From: Isochrysis galbana
Taxonomy: Eukaryota; Haptophyta; Isochrysidales; Isochrysidaceae
Direction: 5' to 3'
Length of the DNA: 64,000 bases
Assembly: GCA_018136815.1 (NCBI GenBank)
Contig: CM030944.1
Location: 2,457,834 to 2,521,833, forward strand
Positions 44,189-54,800 of the stretch are shown in pieces. The position numbers and the translations under genes are program-made. Under the pieces are notes generated by a model. It had not been told where the DNA came from. It saw nothing but the letters and a program-made list of their open reading frames with translations, and searched no databases. Position 1 is the first letter of the stretch, and every line of letters starts with the position of its first letter.

Positions 44189-45214
44189 TTAAAATGCAGA
44201 TAGCAGATAGGAGTCCCTAGGTGTTAAAAAGTTATATTTGTACAGTTGCGATACTTGTTTCCACTTTCCCGAGAGGACCGGTAACCTTTTCTCCCATCTT
44301 AGTGTGGATTTTTGTGCTTTTGTCTTCCTCAGCGCGAGGAACGCTTTAGTCAAGACCCTGACACTCACATCCTCTAGCGTAGTTTGCGTGCCTTTTAGCG
44401 TGTACTCTTGAGGTATCGGATACGCTGTTTCCGCCGGGCCGTCGTACGCTCGTCCCCACTTCAGTGGGGTGAATAGCTCGTCGGGCAATAGTTGCGGGCT
44501 GATCCGCTCGTTGATGTGGGGCTCTCCCATATCATTAAGTTGGACTTTGTGGTAATCGCCTCCTCGGCGCAGATAGAAGTTATGGTCTTTGTCCACTAGA
44601 ATGTCACCTAGATCATGTGCGTCCGGATCTTCTTGAGGGACTAACTCTTGCTCCTCCGGAGGAGGAGGCGGGGGCTTCGCTTGTTTTCTAAGAAGGTCCA
44701 TATAGTCAGATGTGGTATCTACTAGTCTTGATCTAGTCCATTCGGATATCTTTTCCCACGACTTAAGAAAGGGGGCTACTGAAATGTAATTTCCTCTATG
44801 GCGTATCCACCGTTCTCCGTCCGGCAAGTAAGCCGCGCATTCCTCTATAGTGTATATGTCCCCCGTGTCCGGGTTAATCGTATTGTGTACGATAACCGTC
44901 TGTAGAGACTCCCATTTCGACCTATGTGAATGGTGAATCGCCGGAGGTTTGTGGAAAAGATCGTGCCATATCGGGGAGCCCAGGGTTCCTTCCCGTGTGT
45001 TTGTTTCCCTATGGAAGTTAATCCGTCTAAAGTTCTCGAGCGCATGCTTCCAAAAGGCCGGGAGCGTGCTATTACCGCGAATGCTAGCCGTGAGGCTCTT
45101 CAAGTCGACCTTCGCGAAGACCGCCGCGCGCCCTAAGGGGGTGCGGCTGACCCGAGAGTATTGTTTGAAGCTTGTCGCCGTAGGCGGCCTTGAATTGGTC
45201 GTGTGCGTCGTCAT
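44189..45214 (-). CDS. LINE polyprotein, post-RT region (fragment)
   Basis: A 341-residue open frame; the functional start is unclear because it is a fragment. It contains GSPIWHDLFHKPPAI and W-rich segments (RWIRHRGNYISVAPFLKSW, LRWEKRLPVLSGKWKQV) like the linker between the reverse-transcriptase thumb and the C-terminal zinc motif of LINE proteins. The frame continues, after a one-base slip in a T run near 44185, into the CCHC motif. It does not encode a complete reverse transcriptase. Confidence 0.72.
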   Translation of the reverse strand: MTTHTTNSRPPTATSFKQYSRVSRTPLGRAAVFAKVDLKSLTASIRGNSTLPAFWKHALENFRRINFHRETNTREGTLGSPIWHDLFHKPPAIHHSHRSKWESLQTVIVHNTINPDTGDIYTIEECAAYLPDGERWIRHRGNYISVAPFLKSWEKISEWTRSRLVDTTSDYMDLLRKQAKPPPPPPEEQELVPQEDPDAHDLGDILVDKDHNFYLRRGGDYHKVQLNDMGEPHINERISPQLLPDELFTPLKWGRAYDGPAETAYPIPQEYTLKGTQTTLEDVSVRVLTKAFLALRKTKAQKSTLRWEKRLPVLSGKWKQVSQLYKYNFLTPRDSYLLSAF

Positions 45215-46060
45215 CGACGTAAAAGATCCAAGGGCCCTTTCGGCCCTTATCCATTCCGTCTGGAGTGGCGTCTAGGCCTTCTAGCCTAGAGAGTAGGAAT
45301 TTCATGAATGTGGCTACATCTTCGCTTTTGATATCCTTCTTGTCCTCAGCTAGCTGGGCTAGCTGAATGAAGAAGGGAGTGTCTTCGGGTTCTTCTTCCT
45401 CATCTGGTGGAGGAGAAGCAAATGAGGTGGTGTTGTTTGGAGTCGGTTTTGGGTCCGACTGGGGGTCGGCCCGCTTGCGTGACTGCGGCTGTGGCTGTTG
45501 AGCTGGTGGCTGCTGGGCTTGCTGTTGTGGCTCTTTCCCTTTGTGTCCATGTGCGGCTTGCGCGTACGACTTAGGTGGAGGATTTGGCTGTTGGTTGGAG
45601 GGAGCAAAAGCTCCAGTGATTGTTTGTTGTGTCATGTGCCCGCCCCCGAGGGGTGCACAGATGGTAGGAGTTACCGCCATGGGGGTGGCAGCAGAGCTGC
45701 CACACCCCATGGGGAGTCCTTGAGTGGGTGGCTGCCCGGCGGCGCTGGCGTTCTGAGCCTGAGTCAGGTTCTGCTTGTCAGCAGGGAACAGGACTTTGCC
45801 TGCTCCCTGCTTCTGTGGCTGCCTGGGAGGCGAGGGTGGCGGCGCCATCTCGACGTCGTTGTCAGGCGGTGCTGAGGCCTGCGAGCGCTTCGGCTCCGGC
45901 GGCTTGGGGCGGCCCCGTTGGGGCGTCGTGACGGCGGGGGGCTGGGAGAGGGGAGCGGTCGGCGCGCGCTCCATCGCTAAAACTATAACAATAGTTTTTG
46001 AGGAGAGGGCACAAACAACCAAACAACAAATCAAAAGGCCCGCCCGGACCCCACACTCCG

Positions 46061-46480
46061 AACTAGGTCTTAGGTAGTGCGCCAAGGCCGGACCCCGGAA
46101 ACCGAAGAAAAAGGAATGAAGGGGGGCAGGGAAGGAGGTGGAGGGAGGGAAGATAAGGGCGGTGTTTGTTATTGAGGGGAAGTCCCGAAACTGGTAAGAA
46201 TCTTCAAATGTTTTTTTATTATTTCCGGGGTAGGTTGTCCTGAATTGTTTGGTCCTAACCCATGTCGCACCGCGATCTAATGCCATTTTAAAAGTTTATA
46301 AACTCGTCTGACCGCAACACCGCTGGCGGAGCAGCATCCCATACGCTCGCACGTTCGCGTGAGCGCAAAGGTTGAGATGTTGGATCATGTTGCATGCTGT
46401 TGACATCGCGCATCGCATCGCATCGCGTCGCGTCGCTTCGCATCGCATCGCATCGCGTTGCGCCGCATCTCTTGCGAGGA
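46061..46480. other. LINE 5' flank and CATCG/CGCAT microsatellite
   Basis: A pentanucleotide array (GCATC/GCGTC units) fills about 46405-46470, immediately 3' of the kinase-like gene. No gene was seen. Confidence 0.75.
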
Positions 46481-47509
46481 TCATGCGTCATCGAGCGCTG
46501 CGAGTGCCTGTGCAAGCTGGGCGTCACTGCCATCAAGTCGTGACGCTAGTTGCCGCGCGGCGCGCCGCAACTTCGAGATGTTGATGTCGACATACGCGAT
46601 GGCCTCGGCCAGCGAGAGCGCACTTGTCCCGCTCGTCTCGGCCGCAACACCCCACATGGTTTCGCGCAAGCATGCTAGCACCTTGAAGGCGTCAAAGGTC
46701 TGGAGGGCGTGCAGAGTGGCCCGCTCTCCGTCGCTTGCGAAGTAGGCTCTCAAGAAGTACTCCTCATGTTCCACCTCCAAGTCCGCCCCCATGGCAAAGA
46801 TGGCGAGGTCCGTCAGCGGCTGGTCAAGAGCCGCGTATTCAAAGTCAATGAGGTAGAGCCCGTCCGAAGCCCTCACGATGTTGTCGAGCAGCAGGTCCAT
46901 GTGGCATAGGACTGGTGTAGGTGGGGTGCCAACGATGCTGACCAGCCACTTCTCGATAGCGTCCGTCATCTCCCGAGCTCCCTTGTAGATAAAAGGCTGG
47001 CGCGTATACATAGCCTCCGCAGCCAACTCAAAGTAGTTGAGTAAATCCGTCATGGGCGACCAGGTCGGACTGCGTGCTTGGGCCGCGATCGCCTTGGGGG
47101 CAGGCGTCGAGTGGAGCGTCCGGAATATGGCCACCAGCTGGTTTAGGAGCCCTTCGTCGCGACCGGAACAGGCCGCCTGCACATCGCCCGAGAGAAGCGG
47201 CGAGCCGTCGATCATACGGCAAACCATCACGTCTGGTTGTGTATATATCACCTCTGGCCCGATGGAGGCTGCGGCTGCCGCACGAGCGGCAGCTTGCTCT
47301 CTCTCGCGCGAGACGCGGAACGCGGGCAGATCGCTGCCGAGGCGGACAAAATAGCGATCGTCGCCGACTCGGGCGATGAAATTAGTGTTCGTCCGCCCTT
47401 CTCCTAGCCCGAGAGACCGCTCGCTCGCGCTCACGAGCTCGGGATCACCGAGCGAGACCCAACAAGGAAGAGCAAGGGCGGCGGAGACCTCCGCCATCGC
47501 ACACGGCAA
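46481..47509 (-). CDS. Choline/ethanolamine-kinase-like phosphotransferase (APH fold)
   Basis: A 342-residue intronless protein of the aminoglycoside-phosphotransferase/choline-kinase superfamily. Visible motifs: a nucleotide loop GEGRTNTNFIARVG (about 35-48), the catalytic loop CHMDLLLDNIV (HxDxxxxN) and the metal-binding LIDFEYAA. The helical C-terminal half, with PLTDLAIFAMGADLEVEHEEYFLRAY, matches LicA-type choline kinases, which phosphorylate choline with ATP for phosphatidylcholine synthesis or surface decoration. The Met at 47509 and the Met four codons later (47497) are both possible starts; neither gives a clear targeting sequence. It is divergent from the ABM protein gene, about 0.35 kb apart. 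The substrate could also be ethanolamine or another small alcohol. Confidence 0.87.
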   Translation of the reverse strand: MPCAMAEVSAALALPCWVSLGDPELVSASERSLGLGEGRTNTNFIARVGDDRYFVRLGSDLPAFRVSREREQAAARAAAAASIGPEVIYTQPDVMVCRMIDGSPLLSGDVQAACSGRDEGLLNQLVAIFRTLHSTPAPKAIAAQARSPTWSPMTDLLNYFELAAEAMYTRQPFIYKGAREMTDAIEKWLVSIVGTPPTPVLCHMDLLLDNIVRASDGLYLIDFEYAALDQPLTDLAIFAMGADLEVEHEEYFLRAYFASDGERATLHALQTFDAFKVLACLRETMWGVAAETSGTSALSLAEAIAYVDINISKLRRAARQLASRLDGSDAQLAQALAALDDA

Positions 47510-47859
47510 GAGGTGGCTGGCTGCCTGCCGCGTGAAGGCGAAAATGACAACTGTGAATGAGCGTCACCTCCTTTTCTACATCCCTCCTGCACATACTTTT
47601 TGTGACCAATTCTGTCTCCTTACTTTATCTGTTCTCCACCCTTCTCCGTGCTCCACATCCCTTTCTTTCTGTTTTCCCCTTCTTGATTGCTTCTCTCGTG
47701 GCCAGGTCCCGGCGCAAATGCTTCACATACATTTACAACATTTGTAGTCTAGATACTAGATACACCATCCCTTCCCAAGATATATACTACTAGTAGTACA
47801 ATGTACAATATTGTACCCTCTCGCCCAATTTCTTCATCAAGACGCCGACGCCGACGCCG
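47510..47859. promoter_or_regulatory. Divergent promoter region, kinase-like (-) and ABM protein (+)
   Basis: A 350-base gap between divergent start codons. It includes CT-rich sequence and the palindrome-like TACTACTAGTAGTA near 47787. No specific promoter motif can be assigned. Confidence 0.4.
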
Positions 47860-48303
47860 ATGCGCTGCGGCTCGATCTGCGCCGTCTTCCTCGTGCTCAG
47901 CGCCACCCCGGCGCAGGGCCTGCTGCTTGGGCACACCCCCGCTTTGCCGCACCGTATTCGCGGGGGTGCAAGCCGTCACACGACCATTGTCGCAGAAGCT
48001 GGCCCGCCGGTCGCCATAGTTGTTGAGGTTGAGATCAAGCCGGACAGGATGGATGACTTCCTCAAGGCGATTACGATCGACGTGCAGGGTTCGCGCCAAG
48101 AGGAAGGGTGCCTGCGCTTCGACCTGCTCCGCGATAACTCTAACCCAAACAAGTTCTTCTTTTATGAGGTGTACGTGGATGCCGCCGCCGTTGATGTTCA
48201 CAAGGCAACCCCTCACTTCAAGGCCTGGTCGGACTTCAAGGAGAGCGGCGGTGTTGTGAGCCAGACGTCTTCGAAATGTGCTGCGCTCGACTTCACAGCA
48301 TGA
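47860..48303 (+). CDS. ABM-domain (antibiotic biosynthesis monooxygenase-like) protein, organelle-targeted
   Basis: A 147-residue protein. Residues 1-20 (MRCGSICAVFLVLSATPAQG) form a signal peptide and are followed by a basic stretch (HRIRGGASRH), as in bipartite plastid presequences. Residues ~50-140 are a dimeric alpha+beta ABM/YgiN-LsrG-like domain: VAIVVEVEIKPDRMDDFLKA, EGCLRFDLLRDNSNPNKFFFYEVYVD and the H-F segment HKATPHFKAWSD. Relatives are cofactor-free monooxygenases or quinol-modifying enzymes. The true substrate is unknown. It is a single exon; the next in-frame upstream ATG lies outside the likely transcript. Confidence 0.88.
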   Translation: MRCGSICAVFLVLSATPAQGLLLGHTPALPHRIRGGASRHTTIVAEAGPPVAIVVEVEIKPDRMDDFLKAITIDVQGSRQEEGCLRFDLLRDNSNPNKFFFYEVYVDAAAVDVHKATPHFKAWSDFKESGGVVSQTSSKCAALDFTA

Positions 48304-48659
48304 GCTTGCCGGATCCTCGCAGCATCTGACATCGCGACTTGCCTGTGGACTAGCCATAAGCGCCCGTTTGTGAAGGTTGCATATTTTGTGCCTATGTTTC
48401 GGTGACGGTGCGCACCTTGGCGGCGTTATAGTCCAATGCTCCAAGCCGCTGGAATGAATGATTTCATGCAGGGTGGAACTGTCTCGGCCTCTCGGCGCGA
48501 CCCATTGCAAACAGCGTAATGCAGTCGTTGCTCATCGCTGTTGTTCAATCGTTGGCCCACGCATCTTCTGAACAAGGTGTCATGGCATGACACCCGCACA
48601 TAGATGCAACCATAATAGCGGCTATGAGAAATGTAGTAAAGAAGAGATTCTTGAATATG
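48304..48659. other. 3' flank of the ABM gene
   Basis: No gene was seen before the dispersed element that begins near 48660. Confidence 0.45.
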
Positions 48660-49500
48660 CCGGCTATCGCTAGAAGTTGGGGAGGCTGGGTTAAAAGAAC
48701 TCTTGTTGATCCGGATGCCCAATTTTTTTTATCGTGGGACCGGGGGAAGATTTCCCCTCGTCTCTCCACGCCCGAATCCGAATCCGAAGTCCGAGGCAGA
48801 GCGATGGCCGATGGCGACCGACCCGCGACCCGCCTAACAGGCCGACCTTCGCCGCGCTCCAGCGAGAGCACGGCGGCGGTCAGCCCCCCCTTGTCGCTGG
48901 TGTTTGGACTAAATGGTCCGGGGACACCGGTCGGCGGTCTCACCGGCGTTTCATGCCACCGCACTCGGCCGATTTCTCTGCTTCACCTGCCCACGCAACA
49001 TGGCCGCCAGCCCCACCCCACACCACTTCCAACCCCAACCTGAGGAGGATGACACCGGCTTGCCTACGCGCTCCTACGCGCAGAACCCCATCCAGGCGAC
49101 TGGTACGTGGTACGCTTCCTCCCAACCCCGCAGACTACAATCGTGGCGAGCATCCCCATACAGCCTTCTTCGCGCGCTGCGCTGCCACCGCAGGACTTAC
49201 CATGCCATCTACCGAGGCGGTCGCCAAGTGCATCGCGTTCGCGGACTCGTTGACGCCGGGGCAGCGCAGGCTCTTAAGATACTTCTTGGCCGTCCAGCAC
49301 GAGCCTCTTCGCACGATGGGGCATTCTATCTCAGTGGATGACCCGAGAAAGCGCCGGCAGCGCGCCCGGTCGCGTTCGAAAGTTGGGCACTCCAGCCCAT
49401 TCGGCCGTCTTGCAAAGACTCGCTTCTCGCTTCCGCGTCGAGAACCACGAGCCACGAGCTTCCTCGTTCGGCCCTTTCGTGCGTCAACCTCTGTCAGCGC
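48660..49500 (+). repeat. Unclassified dispersed element, copy 2
   Basis: Counterpart of 22350-23035, with the same opening (ACTCTTGTTGATCCGGATG, then GACCGGGGGAAGATTTCCCC) and several insertions or deletions relative to it. It includes a protein-like segment (VAKCIAFADSLTPGQRR) and one copy of the sequence that forms the 205-bp satellite near 23.1 kb. It looks degraded, with several breaks. Class unknown. Confidence 0.7.
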
Positions 49501-50211
49501 TACCTGAGCCCGTACGAACAGGCCCGTGCTAGCCAACAACAGACGTCGGTCGCGGTCGCCGCCGTGACGCCACCGGCGAGTACTTCCAAGTCCACCAAGA
49601 CCGCCAAGGTTGCTAAGACAGCCTCTAATCCCGCGGACACTACGGCTTCGATGGTCGCCGCCGTCCAAGCGGCGGTGGCCGAGGCATTAAAATCGCAAAA
49701 CAACAACTCGAACCGCAAGACGACTGGCGCTGACAATCGTCGGGCTCCTCCTCCGCCTACGAATTACTCCGCATCGTCTCCGCTACCGGACGCACTTCTT
49801 GACCGTCCCCTCGGCAAAAGCACGTCTTCTCGTCGCCAATGTGATCCCCCCGTTCGTAACGCTCCGGAGCTCTAGACTTCTCTCTCGGCTTTCGCTCTCC
49901 CAACTCACCCTACTCATTGTTAGGCTGTGCGCGTGCCTAGGAGAATTCTAAATTATCTCTATGGCATATCTCTACACCCATCCGCGTGAGAAGCCCGATA
50001 CCGTAGCTGATACGAATGTAAAAGTTGGCGGCCGTTTTCCTAGAGTGCACCTGACTGTAGGCGAGGGGGGTCACGCAGCGGGAAGCGGGTTATTTTATCA
50101 ATCAATCGTCGCTAGATAAATAGAGAGGAGAGACGGAGCGGGAAGGCGGGAAGGGAGCCAACGAGCGCTCTGGCGCCGGTCGCTCGCAGCCGGCGCACTC
50201 TGCCTCCTCGG
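49501..50211. other. Possible continuation of the dispersed element; reductase promoter
   Basis: A frame at 49564-49875 (STKTAKVAKTASNPADTTAS..EALKSQNNNSN) has low-complexity, nucleic-acid-binding-like composition and may belong to the same element. The rest is upstream of the aldo/keto reductase. Confidence 0.35.
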
Positions 50212-51401
50212 ATGGCCTCTTCGGTGCTCGCGGGCCCGAGCGCAGTGGCCACGCTGCCACGCCAGCTGGCCACGAGTCCAGCCCTATCCATGCCTCGCGT
50301 CGGAGTCGGTACATACAAGATGAGCCAGCCACGGGCGACAGTGCGCTCGGCGCTACGACTCGGCTACCGCTGCATTGACACTGCGTTCATCTACGGCGGT
50401 GAGAAGACGGAGCCAGAGGTGGGTGGCGCCATCTGTGACGCAATCGCGGATGGGGATGTACTGCGCGAAGAATTGTTCGTCATCACGAAGCAGTGGCGCA
50501 AGTATCACGGCGAGGAGCCGACAGCGAGGTATGTGGATCCCCTTGCTGCGGCCATACTCACGACCGTTCTCTCAAGCTCACCCTCCTTCTCGCACCACAG
50601 CCTGATAGATAGGTCATTAGATCGCCTAGGATTGAGCTACATCGATCTGTACCTGATCCACTGGCCCGGACCAGCCTGGAGGACCATGAGCCGTCGTAGG
50701 GACAAGATGGAGCAGCACGGGCCTTGGGTCTATGCTGCGGAAGGCCATACCGAGGAGAGCATGGCGGAGTTGCGTGCCGGCACCTGGCGAGCAATGGAAG
50801 CCGCGCTCAGGTCAGGCAAGGTGCGCGCAAGCAGGGTGCATGCACTGGAGAGTCGTGCACACATGTGAGACATGCACTCTCAATTGTAACAATGGAGGGC
50901 CACGGTCTTCCACAGGTGCGCGCCATTGGCGTTTCCAACTTCGCTGTGCCGCACCTGGAAGCCCTGAAAGCAACCGCCACCATCTGGCCACCAGCCGTCA
51001 ATCAGGTGGAGCTGCACCCCTTGTACCCACAACACGAATTGCGCGCTTACTGCGCCAAGGAGGGCATCCTGCTACAAGCGTACGCGTCGCTTGGAGGTCA
51101 AGACGCTTCCCGCGCGACGTGGAAGCAGCTTGGTGGACGATTGCTTGAAGCGCTGCCGATCACCCAGGCGGCGATGGCACACGGGCGAACACCTGCGCAA
51201 GTTCTGCTTCGCTGGGCGCTTCAAAAAGGTGCAGTAGTGGTGCCAAAGGCGAACAGTGAGGCCAGACTAGCAGAGAATCTTTCTTTGGATGGGTTTGAGC
51301 TCACCTGCGACGAGGTGGAAGCGATCGATGCTCTCGACAAAGGCGATGCCGGCCGACTCTGTTGGCGGACTGACCCGTTGCGCATGCTCCAGTTCGCCTA
51401 G
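50212..51401 (+). CDS. Aldo/keto reductase, 3 exons
   Basis: Exons by reading: 50212-50528, 50601-50820 and 50916-51401, giving 340 residues. The (beta/alpha)8 NADPH-dependent reductase has the full catalytic tetrad: Asp and Tyr in CIDTAFIYGGE, Lys in ELFVITKQW, His in DLYLIHWPG. The VRAIGVSNF segment, restored by removing intron 2, and the NADPH-binding VVVPKANSEARLAEN follow. Intron 1 (72 bases, GTATGT..CACCACAG) keeps the frame open if retained. Intron 2 (95 bases) has AGGTGCGCGC at both its 5' and 3' boundaries. The N-terminal ~25 residues could be a targeting sequence. It reduces aldehydes or ketones; the specific substrate is unknown. Confidence 0.9.
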
Positions 51402-51837
51402 AGATGTGATTGGCTTCTGGCCATTTGGACCCTCTCGTTGAGTTGCGTTCATTCAAGATGAGATGTACAATTACTATTGGCTCCATAGATATAGCACATT
51501 GTTTAAGAGACTAATCCGATGATGGATAATCAATTGACTGAACATTAGTGCCGCTACTGCCCCTAGCCTTGCACCAACATGCGAAGCATGCCTCCAGTAA
51601 GACCCAAGGCACAGACAAAACTAAGTACCTGATTATACCTCCCACCTGGCAGCTCGCAGGCCCCCTTGGTATCAATTTATCTTTTTGCCCCCCCGGTATA
51701 GGTATTCATCTGTCTGGGGGGAAGAGGAAAAAGAAAGATAGAAAATGGGAAAGGGCCGCGAGGTCTCTCTGTAACGGATCTGTGTCAGCTGTCGTTTGGC
51801 GCTGCATTGCGCGCCATCGCCCCTCAGCGGCACTGCC
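51402..51837. other. Intergenic between reductase and large coiled-coil protein
   Basis: No separate gene was seen; the promoter of the downstream gene is expected here. Confidence 0.5.
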
Positions 51838-54800
51838 ATGTCTTGGCTCGAATCTCCGCCGACTCAGCGCTCTGCGCGCGGGCGAGGTGGCGGGTTGGGC
51901 GAGCTGGCACGCTTAGAGCGCGAGCTCACCCCGCCGCCTGCCTCCTTTTCGATGCCCGACGAGGTGAACGACCACACTGCGCGCCGTGTGCTCAAGTCGG
52001 CTGCCCGGCACAACCTGCCCATGGGCGGCCGACCCGCCTGCCGGGTGCAGCCGGGCGGTAATCTGACGTGGAGGACCGATCGAATGGCTCGGACAAGCAT
52101 AGGCAGCCCGCGCTCGATGACGCTTGCTCAGACGATTGTCGCAGATGTGTCGTGCCTTGCAGACAGGCCCGGCCACGGCTTTCTCCCGAAGAACGAAGCT
52201 AGGACTCGCGCCTCGTCGCCCACATCGCCGTCGTGGGCCATCCCTGCGACAGATCGCCACAATGCATCCGCAAATACGAGTGCGCGTGGCAGCACTGCCT
52301 CGCTGCTCCCGAGTGCACGTGGTAGCACGGCGACTCTCCTTCAGAGTGCCAGGGCAAGCAGGGTAGTCCTGAGACACCTGACAGACGTTTCATCCGACGT
52401 TATGCTGGCGAGTCGCGACCCTTCCAGCCGCGCTGAAGCTATCAGCACGTCTAAACGGCTGCAGCTCGAGCTCGATCATCTGGCTGCCTCGAGGATCGCG
52501 GAGACTGGATCGGATCCGGCGATGCGGCTGTCGGCAGAGATAGAAATTTGGAGTGCAGCCTTTTCAGAGGTGACCCGTCAGGTGTATGTGCACTGCCTCG
52601 AGCGGGGCGAGTTGCTCGGGGCGATCCACGCCAAGTACACGGCAGTGGTGCGGCAGCTGTTGGGCTCGTACCAGGATGCCATCGCGGAAGCGCGCGAGGA
52701 AACCGCTCGACAGATTGGGCAGGACCTGAGTCACAAGGAGAGGACAACGCGTTCAGCACTCATGTTTATGCGCGCAGCCCATGCCACGGCGCGCGAGGCA
52801 GCAGCGAATGATGCGCGGGCCCAGATGGACGAAAGAATGCGCAACGTTGGGGATTCCTTGGATGACGCGTACCGTGCACGCTCCCGGCTACGTGCGTTCC
52901 AGATTGAGCGCGACGCTGCCGTTGCGCACGCCGAGGAATTGCAACAACAGCTTGAGCTTGCGCAGACTGACCCGAACAGTATCTATGAATGCCTCATCTC
53001 CCTCAAGGGCCGTCCGGAAGCGAGTGTGCTTCGGCGTGCGCTTACACGCTTTGGCGCGCCGGTCGAGGCTGTCCTCGCTCAGACTCCCAGCTTGGAAATA
53101 GCTCTACCCCTTGTGCAGGGGCTCATCTCGCCGCTTTCCGAGGAGAACCGCCGTATTCTTGTTTTAGCCCTTGCAGTGAGCAGTGTTCCTCCTACTCAGC
53201 ACGAAGTCCTGTGTGATGATCTACTGTACGCGGTGGCCCCTTCGGCTGCCGCACCAGCATTGGGCGCACAGATTATGATCGACGAAGGAGGGGCAACGCA
53301 CCCTCGAGAGGCAGAAGCAGAGGCGCAGCGGCGAGTGGAGATCGCAAAGGGAATGCTGCGCCAAGCAGGCCCAGCTGTGAGCGTCGGGGCGCCTGAGCTT
53401 GTGGCGGAAGTGCAGCGTCGCCTGGCGCTTGAGAATGGGGAATGTGAGGGTGCTGTGGAGGACCAAGCTTGGTGGGACGAGCACGCGGAGGAGCTAGAAG
53501 CCGCCCGAGAGGAGAGGCGAGAGAGGCGCGATCAAATGCGCACTCTCTTGAGAGGTCTAGCCAATGGGAGGAGGCCTGTGGCGGAAGCTGGGGACGAGAC
53601 CAGTACTGCCACCCAGGTATCGACTGTTGATAAGCAAGACGCGGCGGGTTTCAGCCGCAGCCTGGCTACCGAGGGCCGCCAAGACTCCGAGTCAGCACTC
53701 GTGCCCGGAAGCGTCGAGGTTGATGAGGACGTGATCACAAAGACTTCAGCGATTTCTGCGAAAAGCTCACCTCGGGGCGTTGCTTCCACGCAGCGCCGTC
53801 GTGCCAATCAGCGCAGGTTGCGCGGTGAGGATGGCGATCGTGTCGGAGTCCGTCCAACCAGTCTCCCGATTCTGTACCGCTTGGCGGCAATTCTTCTCCG
53901 TGCAAGAATCGCAGAGGAGCGGCGAGCTGTGTTACGAGGCGGCTCACCGTCGACGATGGACACCTTCATCAACGCCTACTTTCTTTCTCATTATGGGGTC
54001 CAATCGCTTGCCTACCGATACGTCGAGGAGTTGAAGCTAGGCCTTAAAGTGCACGCTACCAGCAGTGTGCGCTTAGCGTTGTTTGCTTGTTGCCTTGGGA
54101 TCGACATAGATGTTGATGGCCATCGCGACGGCCAATCCGAGAGCGTCAACTCGACGGCCTTCAGAGTGGCCGATGGGGGAGAAAGCTCGAAAGAGGACGC
54201 TCAACAAACGACATCTCCCTTCAGTGGCTTGCCGGCCCCTTTCCGAGCAATTTGCGCCTCGGGCGTATCCGTGCGCGATGTATCATTTGTGCTCGACGTG
54301 TTGCGTTGCACGGTCTTGAAATTGGCGGGGAAGCCGACGGCGAGGGTGGCATCACCGCAGAGGACTTCGAGTCCGTTGGCGGGCAAAAGAATCGACAAGA
54401 GTAATGTGGGAGTCGGGCGTTCGGACGTCTCCGGCCCGGCCGGCGGGCGCAGTGGCGTCGGTCGCAAGGCTAGCGTCGCCGGCCCCACGGGGACGAAGGG
54501 CGGTGCCGGAAACCCTCGTCGACCTAGCAACGCCAGCCCATTGACAAGCCGACGTGGCGCAGGTGATGTGAGCCCGAGGACTCCGAAACGAATCAGTGCC
54601 TCACGTCAATTGGGAGGGACGGGCTGCATCAGCGGCGGCGGTGAGCTCGGAGGGGTCTCTGAGCACTACTTTTGGTCTCGATTTGCTGAGCTCAACGAAA
54701 TCTTTTTACCAGCATCTCCGTTGATGCGGGGAGTTCTCGAGGCGCTCGACGTCAAGCCACAGCCTGTGGCTCGCAAGGTGGCCTCCGCGCTCGATACCTT

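Larger units (their letters stand above)
43330..46060 (-). mobile_element. Non-LTR retrotransposon (LINE), internally deleted
   Basis: The minus-strand element has a first ORF starting at 45974 (MERAPTAPLSQPP..), Pro/Gln-rich with a folded end (ATFMKFLLSRLEGLDATPDG), reaching 45084. It is followed in another frame (45214-44189) by sequence typical of the region after the LINE reverse transcriptase. A second frame change near 44185 leads to a CCHC zinc-binding motif, CRFCGIAPESSTHLASC, and the C-terminus at 43645. The endonuclease and the reverse-transcriptase catalytic core are missing between the first and second parts, so the copy is an internal-deletion derivative. The A-rich stretch on the minus strand at 43410-43330 may be the 3' tail. 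Confidence 0.8.

Noticed and set aside
44845-45275. Separate small genes on the plus strand over the LINE
   Set aside because: Shadows of the minus-strand LINE coding sequence.
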